A stretch of 64,000 nt of DNA from NCBI RefSeq assembly GCF_003597395.2, contig NC_133773.1:61195764-61259763 (forward strand). Direction: 5' to 3'. The stretch comes from Chelonoidis abingdonii (Eukaryota > Chordata > Testudines > Testudinidae). Positions 10,493 to 22,357 of the stretch are shown here, one piece after another. The notes beneath the pieces are model-generated. The model searched no databases. It was not told where the DNA came from and saw only the letters and a list, made by a program, of their open reading frames with translations. Position numbers and translations under genes: made by a program. Positions within the stretch are counted from its first letter, which is position 1. Each line of letters begins with the position of its first letter.

Positions 10493-12342
10493 AGCACTCA
10501 TTTTGACAAAGGTTTCACTCCGCACCAAGTCTATGCTGCTTCAAATCTGGACATCAGTCCATACACCTTTCATGATTGAAAATACATGCTCTGAGTATGC
10601 ATTGCTTATGGGTATACTGAGCACGTATGACACCAGCTTTGCCATGTTTAGGAATTCAGTGCTACTGTCCTTGTTTCTCAGCACTTGAGACCAGAGTTCC
10701 CCAACTGAATAGTTTCCGGGCTCCAACTTGGAGTTGATGTCTTTAATGATACAGTATTCATCATAGAGCCGATCAAGATCCACTGTTTTCTAAAGGTTTA
10801 CAGCTGTCACAGTCGCAGACAGATCCTTGTATTTAAATACCCTATTAACTTTGATGTTCAAGCATTGGGTATTGAACAAATAGCCAGTTGTTGAAAAATC
10901 AAACCATTTCTCCAAATATAGATTGACACATCGTAAAATTTCATGAAGTCTTTCTGAAGACATGCAGCAGTGAAAGGCAGCATCTCAGTTAATGCACTTT
11001 CAACTTTGGAGCCAAAGAATGTCATTTTTCCGTTGCTGAAGTTTAATTCTCAGAGTATTCATTATGGCATATACTTCACATGCTGTCATACTCTCATTTT
11101 GCAAACAGAGCACAGTATCACTGAAGATTTTCAGGACATTCTGGAGGAAAAACAGATGAACTTCAACTTTGCTAGGCCCCTCACCTTGTTCACCATTTTC
11201 CCTGTCCGAGAAATGTTGGGCACTTCTCACTGCCCAGAGAAACAAAGTAGCACTTAACAGCCTGCCACATATTTACAAGCCTGTTTACAGCTAGGAAAAG
11301 ACTCAACCAGCACGTTGGAACATGGCGCAGTAAAGTGGCATACTCCATATCCAAAAAGTCAAACATATCCTTCAGCGCTGCTACTCTCTTAGCGGAACTG
11401 CTGAAATGATTGGACGACTTAATCACCAGAGTCTCAATGTCAACTTGTAGGGTATTGCTAGCATGTTTCACGGCGTTGTGCACAACATGGGCAGGGCAGT
11501 TTGCTGGCAAGATATTTTTATTTTGTTTTTTTAAGTTCTGATACACTGATTGTCGCTTTCCATAATGCATATTTGCATTATCAGCACAGTAGGAAGACAC
11601 TTTGTTTAGGTCTAGTTTGTGTGTCACAAGGTTTTCAAGTAACGTGTTGCTTATTGCCTCTGCAGTCTCTGCTTTGCTCACAGAAGTCTAACAGTTTATC
11701 TTGGACTCCATGTTCAGGTGTCCAGTATCTCAGTGATAAGGGGAAAGTTTTCACATTGCCCTTGTTAGATGCATCTGTGGCAACTGAGAATTAGGGACCA
11801 CCTGGCTTGCTGAGGTCTTTTAAAAATTCTGTTGAGAGCAGTGACAGCACATTTTTGATCAATGCCTCCACTTTAGTCAGGCCACAGCTGACATGCTTCG
11901 CAATCATTGAATCTGGAGACAAGGTAGGCGCCAGTTTAAGTTCACAGTCACATGAGAGATAGGAGTGTTGATGGACTACTGTGTGGTAAACTTGAGTTAG
12001 CTCAGTAGCGATAACCTTGTTATTGAAGGATTCATTTGGCTTGCTGAAAAAATGTAAGACCAGAGTATTGCTCTTGTGAGTCTTGGTGTTCATGATTTAT
12101 TGATTCAGCATGATGCCTAACATCAGACTCACCACCATGGCAAATGCTAAATTAATTCCTGCATGTTTTACAAAAGGCTTTTGAATCACACTCATAGGAT
12201 TTCGAAATCCAGGTGTAAGTGGCTTCTCATTCTGTCCTGTATCTGCACTGTCTTTTTTGGTTTTGGTAGTTGGCTCCTCCCTTGCCGTTGCCATTTCAGG
12301 TGGGGTTTTCGGCTGAAGATCATTATCTAGATAGCTAGCCAT
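10493..12342 (-). pseudogene. Fossil hAT transposase, KIAA1586-like
   Basis: Pieces of one minus-strand protein lie in order. The N-terminal piece starts at the ATG at 12342 (MASYLDND) and is followed by 12093-11791. A catalytic-region piece lies at 11681-11190 ([40 protein letters not shown]). Next comes 11245-11000, then a C-terminal hAT dimerisation piece at 10783-10541 (LSIPISNAYSEHVFSIMKG). The last piece is preceded by an in-frame stop (NL then stop then KT). The order, spacing and motifs match hAT transposases of the type domesticated in mammals as KIAA1586. Several stops and frame changes make it non-functional. The expected R of SNA..ER is H here. Its frame continues past 10541 to about 10493. 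Confidence 0.85.
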
Positions 12343-12574
12343 TGAAAAGACCTGTGCAGTCTCTGTGCTTCTTACATATTATTACGTGCCCACTGTAGTT
12401 TGTCCTACGGTATGCACTATGGTTCAGAACTGTAAACTACATATTCCTACCGTAAATTTGCATTACACCGGAAAACAACCTGAAAAACCAAAATTGCCAG
12501 TAGATAACCAATCACAATCAAGTTTAATGGGACATTGTCAATCAACTAATTTTCTATTTCACTACCAAACATAA

Positions 12575-13912
12575 AATTTTAGCTGAATATCGGGACAAAG
12601 GCATCCCGATTGTACATCAAGCAGATGTACACTTCCAGGTGAAATCCCTGCTTGCTAATGTGGGTAAGTGAACTGGGCAGCATCTTAGCAGTGCTCAGCC
12701 CCAGCCTGCCCTGAATAGAATCAGCATGTGCAGAGGCAGGTGCCTCCTTTCCTTGGCTCTGCCATGAGCAAGGTGGACTGGTCTTCATATAGTCTGCTGG
12801 GGAGGAGGATGCAGCCTCTGACACTTACCTCAGAGACCTGCCAGCTGCTTTCTGGGAGCCACCTCAAATAAGCACTGCCAGGACCCAAGCCTGCATTCCC
12901 TACCCCCACCTTCAGTTGAGGACGTGTGCAACAGGAAGGACAGGGCCAGCCAGGGGAAATGGGGAATGCATGGCATGGCCAGAGGCACACTGGTCCGGCT
13001 GGCCCTGTGTTACCAGCATGTCCCTTCCTGTTGGGGGTGGGCCCATGCTGCGCCACACAGCTCCCCTGCCCAGTGCCCCCTGGATCCATTATGCCTTGCA
13101 CCCCCTGAACCCACTGTGCCCAGAGCTTCCCAACAACAAATTCACAGCGTTGTGTACACCACCACCCTACCCAATGCCCCCCACCCACAGCTCCCCCACA
13201 GCTGCCAAGCACCCCACACAGAACACCCCCACTTGCTAGTTTCCCAATACATACAGATTTCCGCTCCCTCCCTCCCTGTGCCCTTCCCCACAGCCCCACC
13301 ATCACAACTACACAATGCCCCCACACAGACCCCCCCCCGCTCAGTGCCCTGACACACACACATCTCTCCCACTTCCCAGCACCCCCCCAACAGGCCCCCA
13401 CTGCCTAGCAGCCCAAAACACAACCTCCACTGCCCAGCACCCTCCACACCAGGAAAGGCACCGATGAGAGCTGCCGGAGCTGCGGAGCGGGGCTTGTAGG
13501 CACCGGCAGCACACAGAACACCCCCGCAGTGGGCAAGGTGAGTCCCAGCAGTGCTTACCTGGAGCAGCTCCCGGGAAGCATCCAGCAGGTAGGTCCCTCT
13601 GGCTCCTAGGGTCGCATGTCAAGTCGGGTTGAGGAGGGAGGACGGGGGGCTCTCTGCCGGTGCCTGCAAGTCCCACCCCTGCAGCTGCACTGGGGCTGCA
13701 CTGCAGGCTCCTACCAGCAGGTGGGTGCACGCCAGGAGCTGCCCCAGGAAGAAGAGGTGAGCAGCGCCGGTGACAGCTTGCAGATGGTCCTAACCAGACG
13801 GTCCCAATATCAGGACAAAGTGCATCCTGACTGGTGTAAGGTCGGGACACAGGACAAGTCCCCTAAAATTGGGACTGTCCTGATAATATCAGGACGTCTG
13901 ATCACCTTACTT
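12575..13912. mobile_element. GC-rich DNA-transposon sequence with one clear end
   Basis: The right end reads aatatcaggacgtctgatca up to cacctta at 13911, preceded by several cgggac/tcaggac motifs (13793-13890). The left part at 12587-12610 has related atatcgggacaaaggcatcc. I recognise ggacgtctggtcaccct-type ends as a common turtle hAT-related family. No matching left terminus was found. The block may belong to the transposase pseudogene next to it, or be a separate element. The interior at 12900-13450 is C-rich with degenerate repeats (cactgcccagcacc). Long frames on both strands are products of this skew. Confidence 0.5.
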
Positions 13913-15183
13913 ATGGGGATGGAGCTGTTGGGCTAAAAATAGCAGTGTAGCTGTTTCTGCTTGGCCTACAGCCCAAGCTCAGAGATCCTCCCCCATCGTT
14001 GGGTATCAGAGTGAGGGCTCCAGCTCAAGCCTAAACATATACCTTGCTCTTCTTATCCCTGCTGTGCAAGACCCATGAGCCAGAGTCACGTGAGCTAGGT
14101 TCTGAGACTCGCTGTCATGGGTCTTTTTTACCGTATTGAGGTACTCACGGACTCTGTTAGTGGGGGCCAAGGAGGAGTAGGGGGCAGGTAAGGAAGAGAA
14201 GAGTGGGGTATTTAGACAGGGAGGGGAAAAGAGACATAAAAAGGGGGAAAGAAAATAAAAGACAGAGGGTGCCTATGGAGGCTCTAGGGTTCTTTCCTGT
14301 CCCTAGTTCCAGAAGTGTTCTTAGCGGCCCTGATAGGAGCACAATTAAGTTTCTAGAGGAAGCAAAAGCCAATACAACAGGATATATTTTCAAACAAATC
14401 TCCTGAATAAATATAAAGGAAAATTCTCACCTCCAATACATGCATTATAGGCACAAGGGAATATATTTCTGAAAAGTAGATCCTCCCTCCCTTTTAATAA
14501 ATGATGACTGGAGAAACTGAACAGATAGCTGGGAAAACTGTATTATTTCATAGTAAATAAACCATAATTTAGTGACGGACCTGACAGTGGGTTTTATCTT
14601 AGTTTCACAGCATCTGAAGGGAGAGGGAAAGAAGATGAGTTGAAAGTCACTCCTATTGTTTTGGTTTTTTTAATCTAATGATAGGGGGGCAAAAAACCCT
14701 ATCTGGAGCAGCAACATTATACTTCCCAATTGGCACTACAGCCATCGAAAGCACTTCTCTATGATAAATAGCCTACTGATACTTTGTGCAGTGGTCACAG
14801 AATACTGCTGCCAGGACTGGAGAGAACTGAGGACAAAGGGTTGAATATTAATGGAGAATATCATTAGGTCTTTTAATATAATGGACACTTTTGTCTGACA
14901 CACAAATGGTAATCTAGTGCAACCCAGAACAGTGACAAATGGTTCATCTTTCCTTATATTGTCCCTTAAATCATTACTATATTAATACTAAAGGGACAAA
15001 AACACACACTTGGCTCTTAATGAAAAATAATAGTATCCATCCTCCTGTTGGCCTGCCAGTTGAATTTAAATATGTTAAAATGTTGACTCTGCATGACGTA
15101 TGAGACTATTTCTATAAAGTGAAACTATCCCTTTTTATTAGTATTTAAATAAAGATAAAGGAAACTGTCCTAAAAAGCCAAGT
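13913..15183. other. Unique sequence, no gene seen
   Basis: Purine-rich at 14160-14275, where frames of 67 to 78 codons occur on both strands. No motif or recognised repeat. Confidence 0.4.
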
Positions 15184-15379
15184 ATCAGAGGGGTAGCCGT
15201 GTTAGTCTGAATCTGTAAAAGCAGCAGAGGATCCTGTGGCACCTTATAGACTAACAGACGTTTTGGAGCATGAGCTTTCGTGGGTGACTACCCACTTCGT
15301 CAGACGCAGGTAGTGGAAACTTCCAGGGGTAGGTATATATATGCTAGCAAGCAAGCTAGAGATAACGAGGTTAGTTCAA

Positions 15380-16018
15380 TCAGGGAGGATGGGGCCCTGT
15401 TCTAGCAGTAGAGGTGTGAAAACCAAGGGAGGAGAAACTGGTTCTGTAATTGGCAAGCCATTCACAGTCTTTGTTTAGTCCAGAGCTGATGGTGTCAAAT
15501 TTGCAGATGAACTGAAGCTCAGCAGTTTCTCTTTGAAGTCTGGTCCTGAAGTTTTTTTGCTGCAGGATGGCCACCTTAAGGTCTGCTATAGTGTGGCCAG
15601 GGAGGTTGAAGTGCTCTCCTACAGGTTTTTGTATATTGCCATTCCTGATATCTGATTTGTGTCCATTTATCCTTTTCCGTAGTGACTGTCCAGTTTGGCC
15701 GATGTACATAGCAGAGGGGCATTGCTGGCATATGATGGCGTATATTACATTGGTGGACGTGCAGGTGAATGAACCAGTGATGGTATGGCTGATCTGGTTA
15801 GGTCCTATGATGGTGTCGCTGGTGTAGATATGTGGGCAGAGTTGGCATCGAGGTTTGTTGCATGGATTGGTTCCTGAGGTAGAGTTACTATGGTACGGTG
15901 TGCAGTTGCTGGTGAGAATTCGTTTCAGGTTGGCAGGTTGCTGGTGAGAATTCGTTTCAGGTTGGCAGGTTGTCTGTGGGCAAGGATTGGCCTGCCACCC
16001 AAGACCTGTGAAAGCCAA
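15380..16018 (-). pseudogene. Penelope-like GIY-YIG endonuclease domain (partial ORF)
   Basis: A 212-codon open frame. It shows a Cys-rich linker (CNKPRCQLCPHI, about residues 53-64), then the GIY-YIG domain: NVIYAIICQQCPSAMYIGQT, with YIG in MYIGQTGQSLRKRINGHKSD. This is followed by PVGEHFNLPGHTIADLKVAIL. In active elements the nuclease nicks target DNA for RT-primed insertion. The linker and domain order match Penelope-like elements. The reverse transcriptase is missing upstream, so this is a remnant although the domain is still open. The first ~25 codons run through a 32-bp tandem duplication that shifts frame, so the start codon is probably not native. Confidence 0.85.
15905..15968. repeat. 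Perfect 32-bp tandem duplication
   Basis: Two identical 32-bp units (15905-15936, 15937-15968) begin gttgctggtgagaattcg and end gttggcag. Because 32 is not a multiple of three, the coding strand reads the units in different frames (ETNSHQQ and LKRILTSN). Only the latter resembles the Penelope-like protein. Confidence 0.95.
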
Positions 16019-16404
16019 TGTGCAGATGGAGGGAAGGTGAAGAGAGAGAAAGAGAGAGAGAAAGTTGCTTTAATTCTTCCTGATATTAGATTTATCTGAT
16101 TAGTAGCCAACCAGATATCAAAACCAAAAAGCACTCTTCAGAATTAAAACTCTTAATGGCTTAATTAATACTATTAACTGACATCATAACTTTAGTGCAC
16201 CCTGGTATCTAATGAGAAAGTATCTGGACATCAGAGGAGCAGATAACCGTCTTTCCATGCAAGAGCCCTAACTTCTTGAATCTGCTCATTTGCTTAAGAA
16301 TCATTATAAGCACACTTGCCATCTGTAGTCACTGGTACAATGCGCAGGGGCAGCCTTTTCTCACTGGATAAACCATGGCAGTTTCTACTCACTGCTACTG
16401 CTAT

Positions 16405-16512
16405 TGGATCAGAATCTGCCACCCTTACTCATGTTAAGTAGTACCGCCCTCTGCAAATACAACTTGAGGTGTAAAGTACTACTCACTCTAAGTAAGAGTG
16501 GCAGAATCTAGC
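16405..16512. repeat. Foldback (hairpin) dispersed repeat
   Basis: The left arm at 16410-16443 (cagaatctgccacccttact... to aagtagta) is largely complementary to the right arm at 16477-16509 (tactactcactctaagtaag... to cagaatct). The loop is about 33 bases. This is an ancient sauropsid-type palindromic repeat and has no coding content. Confidence 0.7.
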
Positions 16513-16615
16513 TCAGAGTTATCAGTGGCAGCCTAAACCCATTGATCCTTGGTATTGTCCAGATTAATTCAGTGCTACTGTTATTATCATTATGTGAAGC
16601 CTCAGTAGCATAGGC

Positions 16616-16874
16616 CAGTAGTCTCCAAACTTTTTTGATCACGCTATCAGTAAAAAAAAAAATTTGAACATGCACCCCCTGCTGTGCTGGCTCTACCATT
16701 TTTGCCAAAGCAAAAAAATAAGACATCTGGACTCCTGCCTGAACTGCCAGAGCAAAAAAAAAAAAAGCTGCTCAGACTCCCGCCCAAACTGAAGAAGTGG
16801 GAAAAAAAAAAGTGATCCTCCTGCCCCTCACACCCCCAAGGATCCTCTTGCACACCCCACTTTGGAGACCACTG
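16616..16874. mobile_element. hAT MITE (259 bp)
   Basis: Terminal inverted repeats are cagtagtctccaaac and ctttggagaccactg. Flanks are gcataggc (16608-16615) and gcatgggc (16875-16882), a 7 of 8 target duplication. The interior has A-runs and cccctgc motifs, and is non-coding. Confidence 0.85.
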
Positions 16875-16882
16875 GCATGGGC

Positions 16883-18182
16883 AGCCCTGGCCGCCTATAC
16901 TACTAGTCCTGACCTATAAAGAAATTGGTGTCAGAGTTCAGCATTGTAGTTAGCAATGATTATTTGCTTTCCCTGTTAAATTCTTCAAAACAGGGACTGT
17001 CTTCTAATCTGTGTACACAACACAGTGGGGACATGTTTCCAGATGGGACTCTGGGTGCTACAGTAATAAAAATAAGAAAATGTGCTGATGCTATCAGACT
17101 GAACACTGGTAGCTTTATTGGTCACTGATCTGGTCAGAACCAGCAGTCACTAATGCCAGTCTTTTGTCTATGGAGGAACTTCAACCGAAATAGAGGTTGG
17201 AGATAGATGGGATTGAAAACTAGGGACAAAAAGAAGGCACACTTCAGAATGAGAAATGGAGAGTGCCTCTTACCTAATAAAGTTTTGAATTACCGTATAG
17301 GTGTTGTGATAGCCACTGGAAAATCAGATTAGTGCACACAAATGTTTTAAAGTCTCTATAGCTTTCAGTGAAGCAATGCAAAACAGAGGAACTCCACTGG
17401 GATGAAGCCATAGTGGGTCAGCCAAAATCCAGCAGGCTGGAGATCCAACCAAATCATCTGCCCTGTGGGTTTTCCTTTCAAGTGTTTTCAAGTTGTGCTT
17501 ACAGTAATTGATCTGGGGTGCCAGCTGCACCCAGGCAGAAAGTGTCAACATGCTTCAAACACAGCACACATGTGGAGCAACAAAGTCTGGAAAACAAGAG
17601 AGAGGCAGAATTCAAGCTAAAATGTAAACTGGCCAATGTCCAAAACTAGTTCAGTTTTCCCAGCATGAGTTGCCTTGATTGGACAATGAGCTTATTACAA
17701 GCATTCTCCACTAGCACAGCTCCTTATGAGCACAGTACTGTATTTTATTAGTTGAGGAGTGTAAGTCCTCTGGGGATTGATGGGTTGGGGGCACATCCCT
17801 TTTTATTTTCTGATGAACATAGCTCTTTGAGTCCACTGTTATCATGCTGACAAATTCCACCACCCCTCTCAGTCCCCCATGTACTGTAAGCAGTTTTAAT
17901 TACAACTCCTGTTGCATTTAATTGGTTTGCTGCTGCTGACATCTAGGCAGGTTTTATATATATATATCATCCTTTCTCTGAGCCCTCAGGGTGTGGTGTC
18001 TTTGTGCTATATATAGAAAATCTAGAAGAGCTAGCAATATATTTTGCCTCGTACAAGGTCCACCGGTATGTTTCTTTGAGAGGGAAACCTCTGAACATTA
18101 GTGTAATCTGTAGCAGATATTTGATGGGTAAAGTTTGTGTGTGATATACATATATATATGAAAGAGACTGTATAAAATCAAC
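16883..18182. other. Unique sequence, no gene seen
   Basis: AT microsatellite around 17955-17968 and another near 18148-18159. Short frames (for example 17324-17551 minus) have no motif. Confidence 0.4.
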
Positions 18183-18266
18183 CTTAGTTAAGCAACCGCT
18201 TAACTAATTACCCATACGACCTTTTTTGGAGTTCTGTTAATTTCAGTTGCTTAACTAAAGCTAAGG
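18183..18266. repeat. Short inverted repeat around cttagttaagcaac
   Basis: cttagttaagcaac at 18183-18196 pairs with gttgcttaactaaagctaag at 18247-18266, with four extra bases in the right arm. The loop of about 50 bases contains cgcttaactaatta. It could be a small foldback element. Confidence 0.55.
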
Positions 18267-18779
18267 ACTTGAGAGTTGAATTTAGTTTTATAAAGTTGAA
18301 TTATCCTAACTATAACAGTAATAGTATAGAACATAAGAAGGCAAAAATGGAATTGGAGTATGTTTTGGCAAATGCAAACTAGAAAATTGGTCAGAATAAC
18401 CATTCAGGTTTTCAGAATCAAATCACCCGACCACAATAGAAAATAATACTCATACTCAGTTAATGTCTAGGGAAGATTATTTTGTTTAGATTTTGGACTA
18501 AGAATCCTTCAGAATAGGGCCTCCCTTGTGCCAACTGATTATCAACTCTAGTGTTGCTGACACAACAGAAGAAAGGCTAGATCACAAGCCAGTTTGGTCA
18601 GTTACTTAAATGCTTGTCTTCCCATTGGATCTATAGTAGTCAACACTTGTAACCTATATTTCCTAATGAATGCTATTAGTGCCAGGACCCAATTAATACT
18701 CTTAACTACCTAAGATAGACTCATACATTTATGACAGACTGTACAGATTGAGTACAGTTCAAAAAGCTTGCATGCTTGG

Positions 18780-19690
18780 CAGGGTGAATTTGATTTAAAT
18801 CAAATGGATTTAAATCATGATTTAAATCACTAGTCAGGAAGACTCGATTTAATCATGGATTTCTACATAAAAGTGCATTCTTGTTGGTTGTTATAACCTT
18901 AATACATATTCTTCACAACTCAGAGATAGATGAGATCCAAACTGGGTCTTTTTAAGGCCTGCTGCCATTATAGGTTTTCCCTTCTAGTGAGAGAATGGTA
19001 AGGTAGATCTCAAATCAATGAAGGCTGCACTCAGAAAGACCTCAAGTCTTCTGGAATATGCTGCTCAAACAGTTTCACTTTTGTTTCTACTGCCTGTTTC
19101 CTCCCTTCTCACATTTATCTCCAGACTTCTCCTTGTCCAGATCCATTCCGCCCCCAACAATCTTCTATTCATTGAACTTTTTGAAACTTTGCACTTCTAG
19201 AGAGAGGTAAGGGATTGATTCTGTGTACACAAATTTTCAGAGGGACAATAGGGCTGAGGTCTGTCATTTCTCACCTCTGTATATTATTTATTTATTTTAA
19301 ACAATTTTGCTGTTACCACTGGAGACACAAATCCACAGTTTGAGAACTGCAAAACTAAGCATCTCTGATGGTATCTTCTAGACTTAGCACTGAGTCCCAT
19401 TGAGTAGATAAAAAGATTAGCCTAAGTAATCTATACAGAAGCCCCTGGAACCCCATAAAGTTGGTTCCCTAATCCATGAACTATTGGAACTCCATTTACA
19501 AAACTTTTCTTAAACATTACATGAATATATTGTCTCATACTATAGAATTAGAATTTATAATCCCTATTCTATGATGAGATATCTTTGAGCTGTAATATAT
19601 CTTTCTTTAGATAGGTTTTTCCCTCAAAAAGCATTTTATCAAAAAAAATCTGATTTAAATTAAAAAAATCATTGATTTTTATCCACACTG
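18780..19690. mobile_element. hAT non-autonomous element (911 bp)
   Basis: The left end is cagggtgaatttgatttaaa. The right end, read inward on the minus strand, is cagtgtggataaaaatcaat. The perfect 8-mer atgcttgg lies on both sides (18772-18779, 19691-19698). Subterminal regions are built of gatttaaat motifs. The interior (18900-19600) has no transposase similarity, and its 60-codon frame at 19018-19200 has no motif. The type is the cagggtgga...gatttaaatc DNA transposon common in amniotes. Confidence 0.85.
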
Positions 19691-19698
19691 ATGCTTGG

Positions 19699-21138
19699 CT
19701 CATTTTATGTCTATATATATACACCTGGAACTAGAAAGACAGTGTTAAACCATTAATTATGGCAGATACCTGTACAGTGTTCTATTAATCTTAGTTAACA
19801 GTAATTTCATCAGTTTTAAAGCTACTTTACAGCAATCAGTGGAACCTGTTAAAAAAACAGACACACACTGTAACTCTGGGACAGTCTTTAAAACATAACA
19901 CACACGCATGTACCCTTTCTAACTAGTTAGGTACTCTGTTTCAGGAAGTAGGCAGTTGACTGACTTAGCTCATCGCTCAAGAGAAAGTCTGTGTGTTACT
20001 TAACACCAAATCTTTGCTCAGCCATCAGCTTTCAGCTCAGCAGGGGCTGACACTATTGGAGCTAAGAATGGATATGACTATAGTCTTTTCCTGGTGTGCT
20101 AGTGGGCAACCTAAATTGCTGGAAAATAGAAAGAAACAGTTAAAGGTGCTTCTCCAGGACAGGTATTTGATATTACTAGGACTCCCAGGTGGCTGGCCCA
20201 GGATCTCAGTCTTCTCCCCTCCAGGTGTTTTTGGCTTTTGGGAAGCAACGTGCTGAAGGAGACAGGCCTTTTTATCCTGTTTCTGGTGAGTGGTCCAGCT
20301 TGGTTCCTTTTCTTGGAGGTGCTGGCATGGGCGAATCAGATGGTGACCCATACTTCTAAAGATTCAGAATTTCCACCCAAAATGAGAGTTGTCCCCTTTC
20401 ACCATCCAATCAAGGAGAGAGACATCAGCTTTTGAATTCTTGGAACTGGGATTGGAATTTTCTAGTCTCTTTGTGCAACATGTCTTGTCACACCAGTTTG
20501 TGTAAGACAAGTTAGACCATAAATGTTGGTACAGCCATCCTGGGACATATCTTGAACACTGGTTGGTTTGCACAGGTTAGCAAACTTACCTCTGCAAGTC
20601 GCTTTCTGTTGGTCCCTTAGCCATCTTTGCATTTATGCTTGCTCAAGTTGCTGTTTCTCCATCAACACTCTGCTAGTTACTGAAATATCCAGTTTAAAGT
20701 TGTATAATACAAATCGCTTTAACAATTGTTCTCCATAAGACCAGAGCAGCTATATAAATCTCCATTTTTGTTCTCTTTGTTTTAACAACCATGATGAGAC
20801 CATAGCTGAGCTGAGTCTGTGTATTATTAACCAGACAGTTACATTTCTGATTATTCTACTTTGTGGTCATGTATCTTGACAAGCACTTTATTTGGTTTTA
20901 GTTCTTTTCATTTACTGCCTCTTTCAGCACAGGTGTATTTCACTAACTTGGTAACATAAGTATGCTTGATTGCAAACATTTGCCTTATTTCTTCACTTAT
21001 TCACTTAAATCGAAAAAATATCCATATGAATGCAAGCCCTTTCTTTGGTAACAGGATTGCCCATGAAGTAAACGCTATCATTAAAGTTTACAATATTTTG
21101 CACTAAGCAGACATGCCAAACCCATAATAAAAACATAG
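19699..21138. other. Unique sequence, no gene seen
   Basis: Overlapping frames on both strands around 19993-20573 are short and share no family motif. No repeat was recognised. Confidence 0.4.
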
Positions 21139-21526
21139 AAATTGGGCTTGTTTTTGGCTTAATTGGCATGTGAATTGCTTGTTGGCTGGTTTTTAGCTTG
21201 TTGCTTGTCTGGCTTGTAGCTTGTTGCTTGCTGTAGCTTGTTGCTTTGTTTTTTTTTGTGTGTTTTTTTTATCGGCTTGGGGCAAGGGGAGGCAAGCAGG
21301 AAAAGCAGGGGCAAGGGCGAGAGAGAGTCAGGAGTGCACAGCAGGCCCACCAGAGTCCCAGACTCTAAGCTGGGGGGATCAGTCACATAAAGTGTTGGGG
21401 TTCTTAGAGACTGGCTTGTTTTTGCCTTGTTTTGAAAAGGGATTAGCTTGATTTTTGGCTTATTGTGAAAGTTGGGATGCTTATTTACCACATGAAAGTT
21501 GGCAACTGTGGCCCTAAGCGGTATCA
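21139..21526. repeat. GCTTGTTG-rich repeat region
   Basis: At 21146-21246 the words gcttgtt, ggcttg and gcttgttgcttg recur irregularly. A T-rich run and a purine-rich part (21290-21330) follow, then more ggcttg words to 21475 and a tail gaaagttggcaactgtgg. I take it as a degenerate simple-repeat core inside a turtle dispersed repeat. Family not known. Confidence 0.5.
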
Positions 21527-21782
21527 CTTAAAGTTTACTTCCCTTTTATACATAATCAATTATAATATTATATTCCATTAAGTGGCCAATTTTACTACTG
21601 TATCTGGCACATCACATAGTATCAATGTTTGATATTAATTTAATATTATTTTTAATTCATTGAGTTATTCACAGATGGGGGAAAAAGGGGAAGTCTCATT
21701 AGCTGCATCCACAGTACACCCTTGCAAAAGGCTGCAGCAACTCTGAGTTTCCTCGGACTATATAAAAAATCTAGCCATTAGA

Positions 21783-22030
21783 CCAGTGGTGCCCAAACTT
21801 TTCCTCTCATGCCTCCCCCACCTTATCTGTAATGGAATGTGTCCACCTCGTCCTCCCCCCACCCAGGAGCAGGGCCAAGGCCAGAGCTAGGAGCAGAGCT
21901 GGAGCCACAGCTGCAACCAGGGGCTGGGGGCAGAGTGGGACTGGGTGGTGCTCCCTCCCTGCCCTGTTGGGGGGGCTGACCCAGGTCCCTCCATGCCCCC
22001 AGATGTTCCTCCGTGCCCCCCAGGAGGCAC
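21783..22030. mobile_element. Left end of a hAT-like MITE
   Basis: The stretch begins cagtggtgcccaaacttt, a typical hAT terminus similar to the element at 16616. It continues into a GC-rich segment (caggagcagggccaaggcca, tgcccccagatgttcctccg). No matching right terminus (aaagtttgggcaccactg) was found, so the element is truncated or fused to the DIRS copy that follows. The 236-codon frame starting at 21832 straddles both and is not a gene. Confidence 0.5.
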
Positions 22031-22357
22031 ATCCCACAGTCTGGCAATGGAGGCCCCTGACCTGGGACCTAATGGACACCAATGCTTTACCCATACCAGT
22101 GGTCCCTTGGGACTCAGTGGGAAACTCCTGGAGGTCTTGTTCATCATCCCAGTCAAAGGCAAGATCACCCACCTGCTTGACATTGGTAGTTGTGAATCAG
22201 CCACAGTCCCAGGCACCCATGGTTCCCCTTCCTGTTGAGCCTCTGGAGTTTCCCCATCTGGCTATGTTATCCCAGGAGCAGGGCCTGACTGTGGCTCTGC
22301 CAAGGGCCTTGTCCTCTAACCCAGAAAATGCAGTGCTTCCTGGTTCACTCTCCCCTT

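Larger units (their letters stand above)
15184..16020 (-). mobile_element. Penelope-like element, 5'-truncated 3' end
   Basis: An endonuclease frame (16018-15380) is followed on the minus strand by a ~195-bp untranslated tail ending at the conserved ctacccctctgat (15184). The tail matches the fragment at 1-108. 5' truncation just upstream of the endonuclease domain is usual for Penelope-like insertions. The reverse-transcriptase part is absent. There is no clear target duplication. Confidence 0.85.

Noticed and set aside
12721..13401. 226-codon minus frame, plus overlapping plus-strand frames
   Set aside because: Low-complexity Gly/Cys/Trp-rich product of strongly C-biased repeat DNA, and open on both strands.
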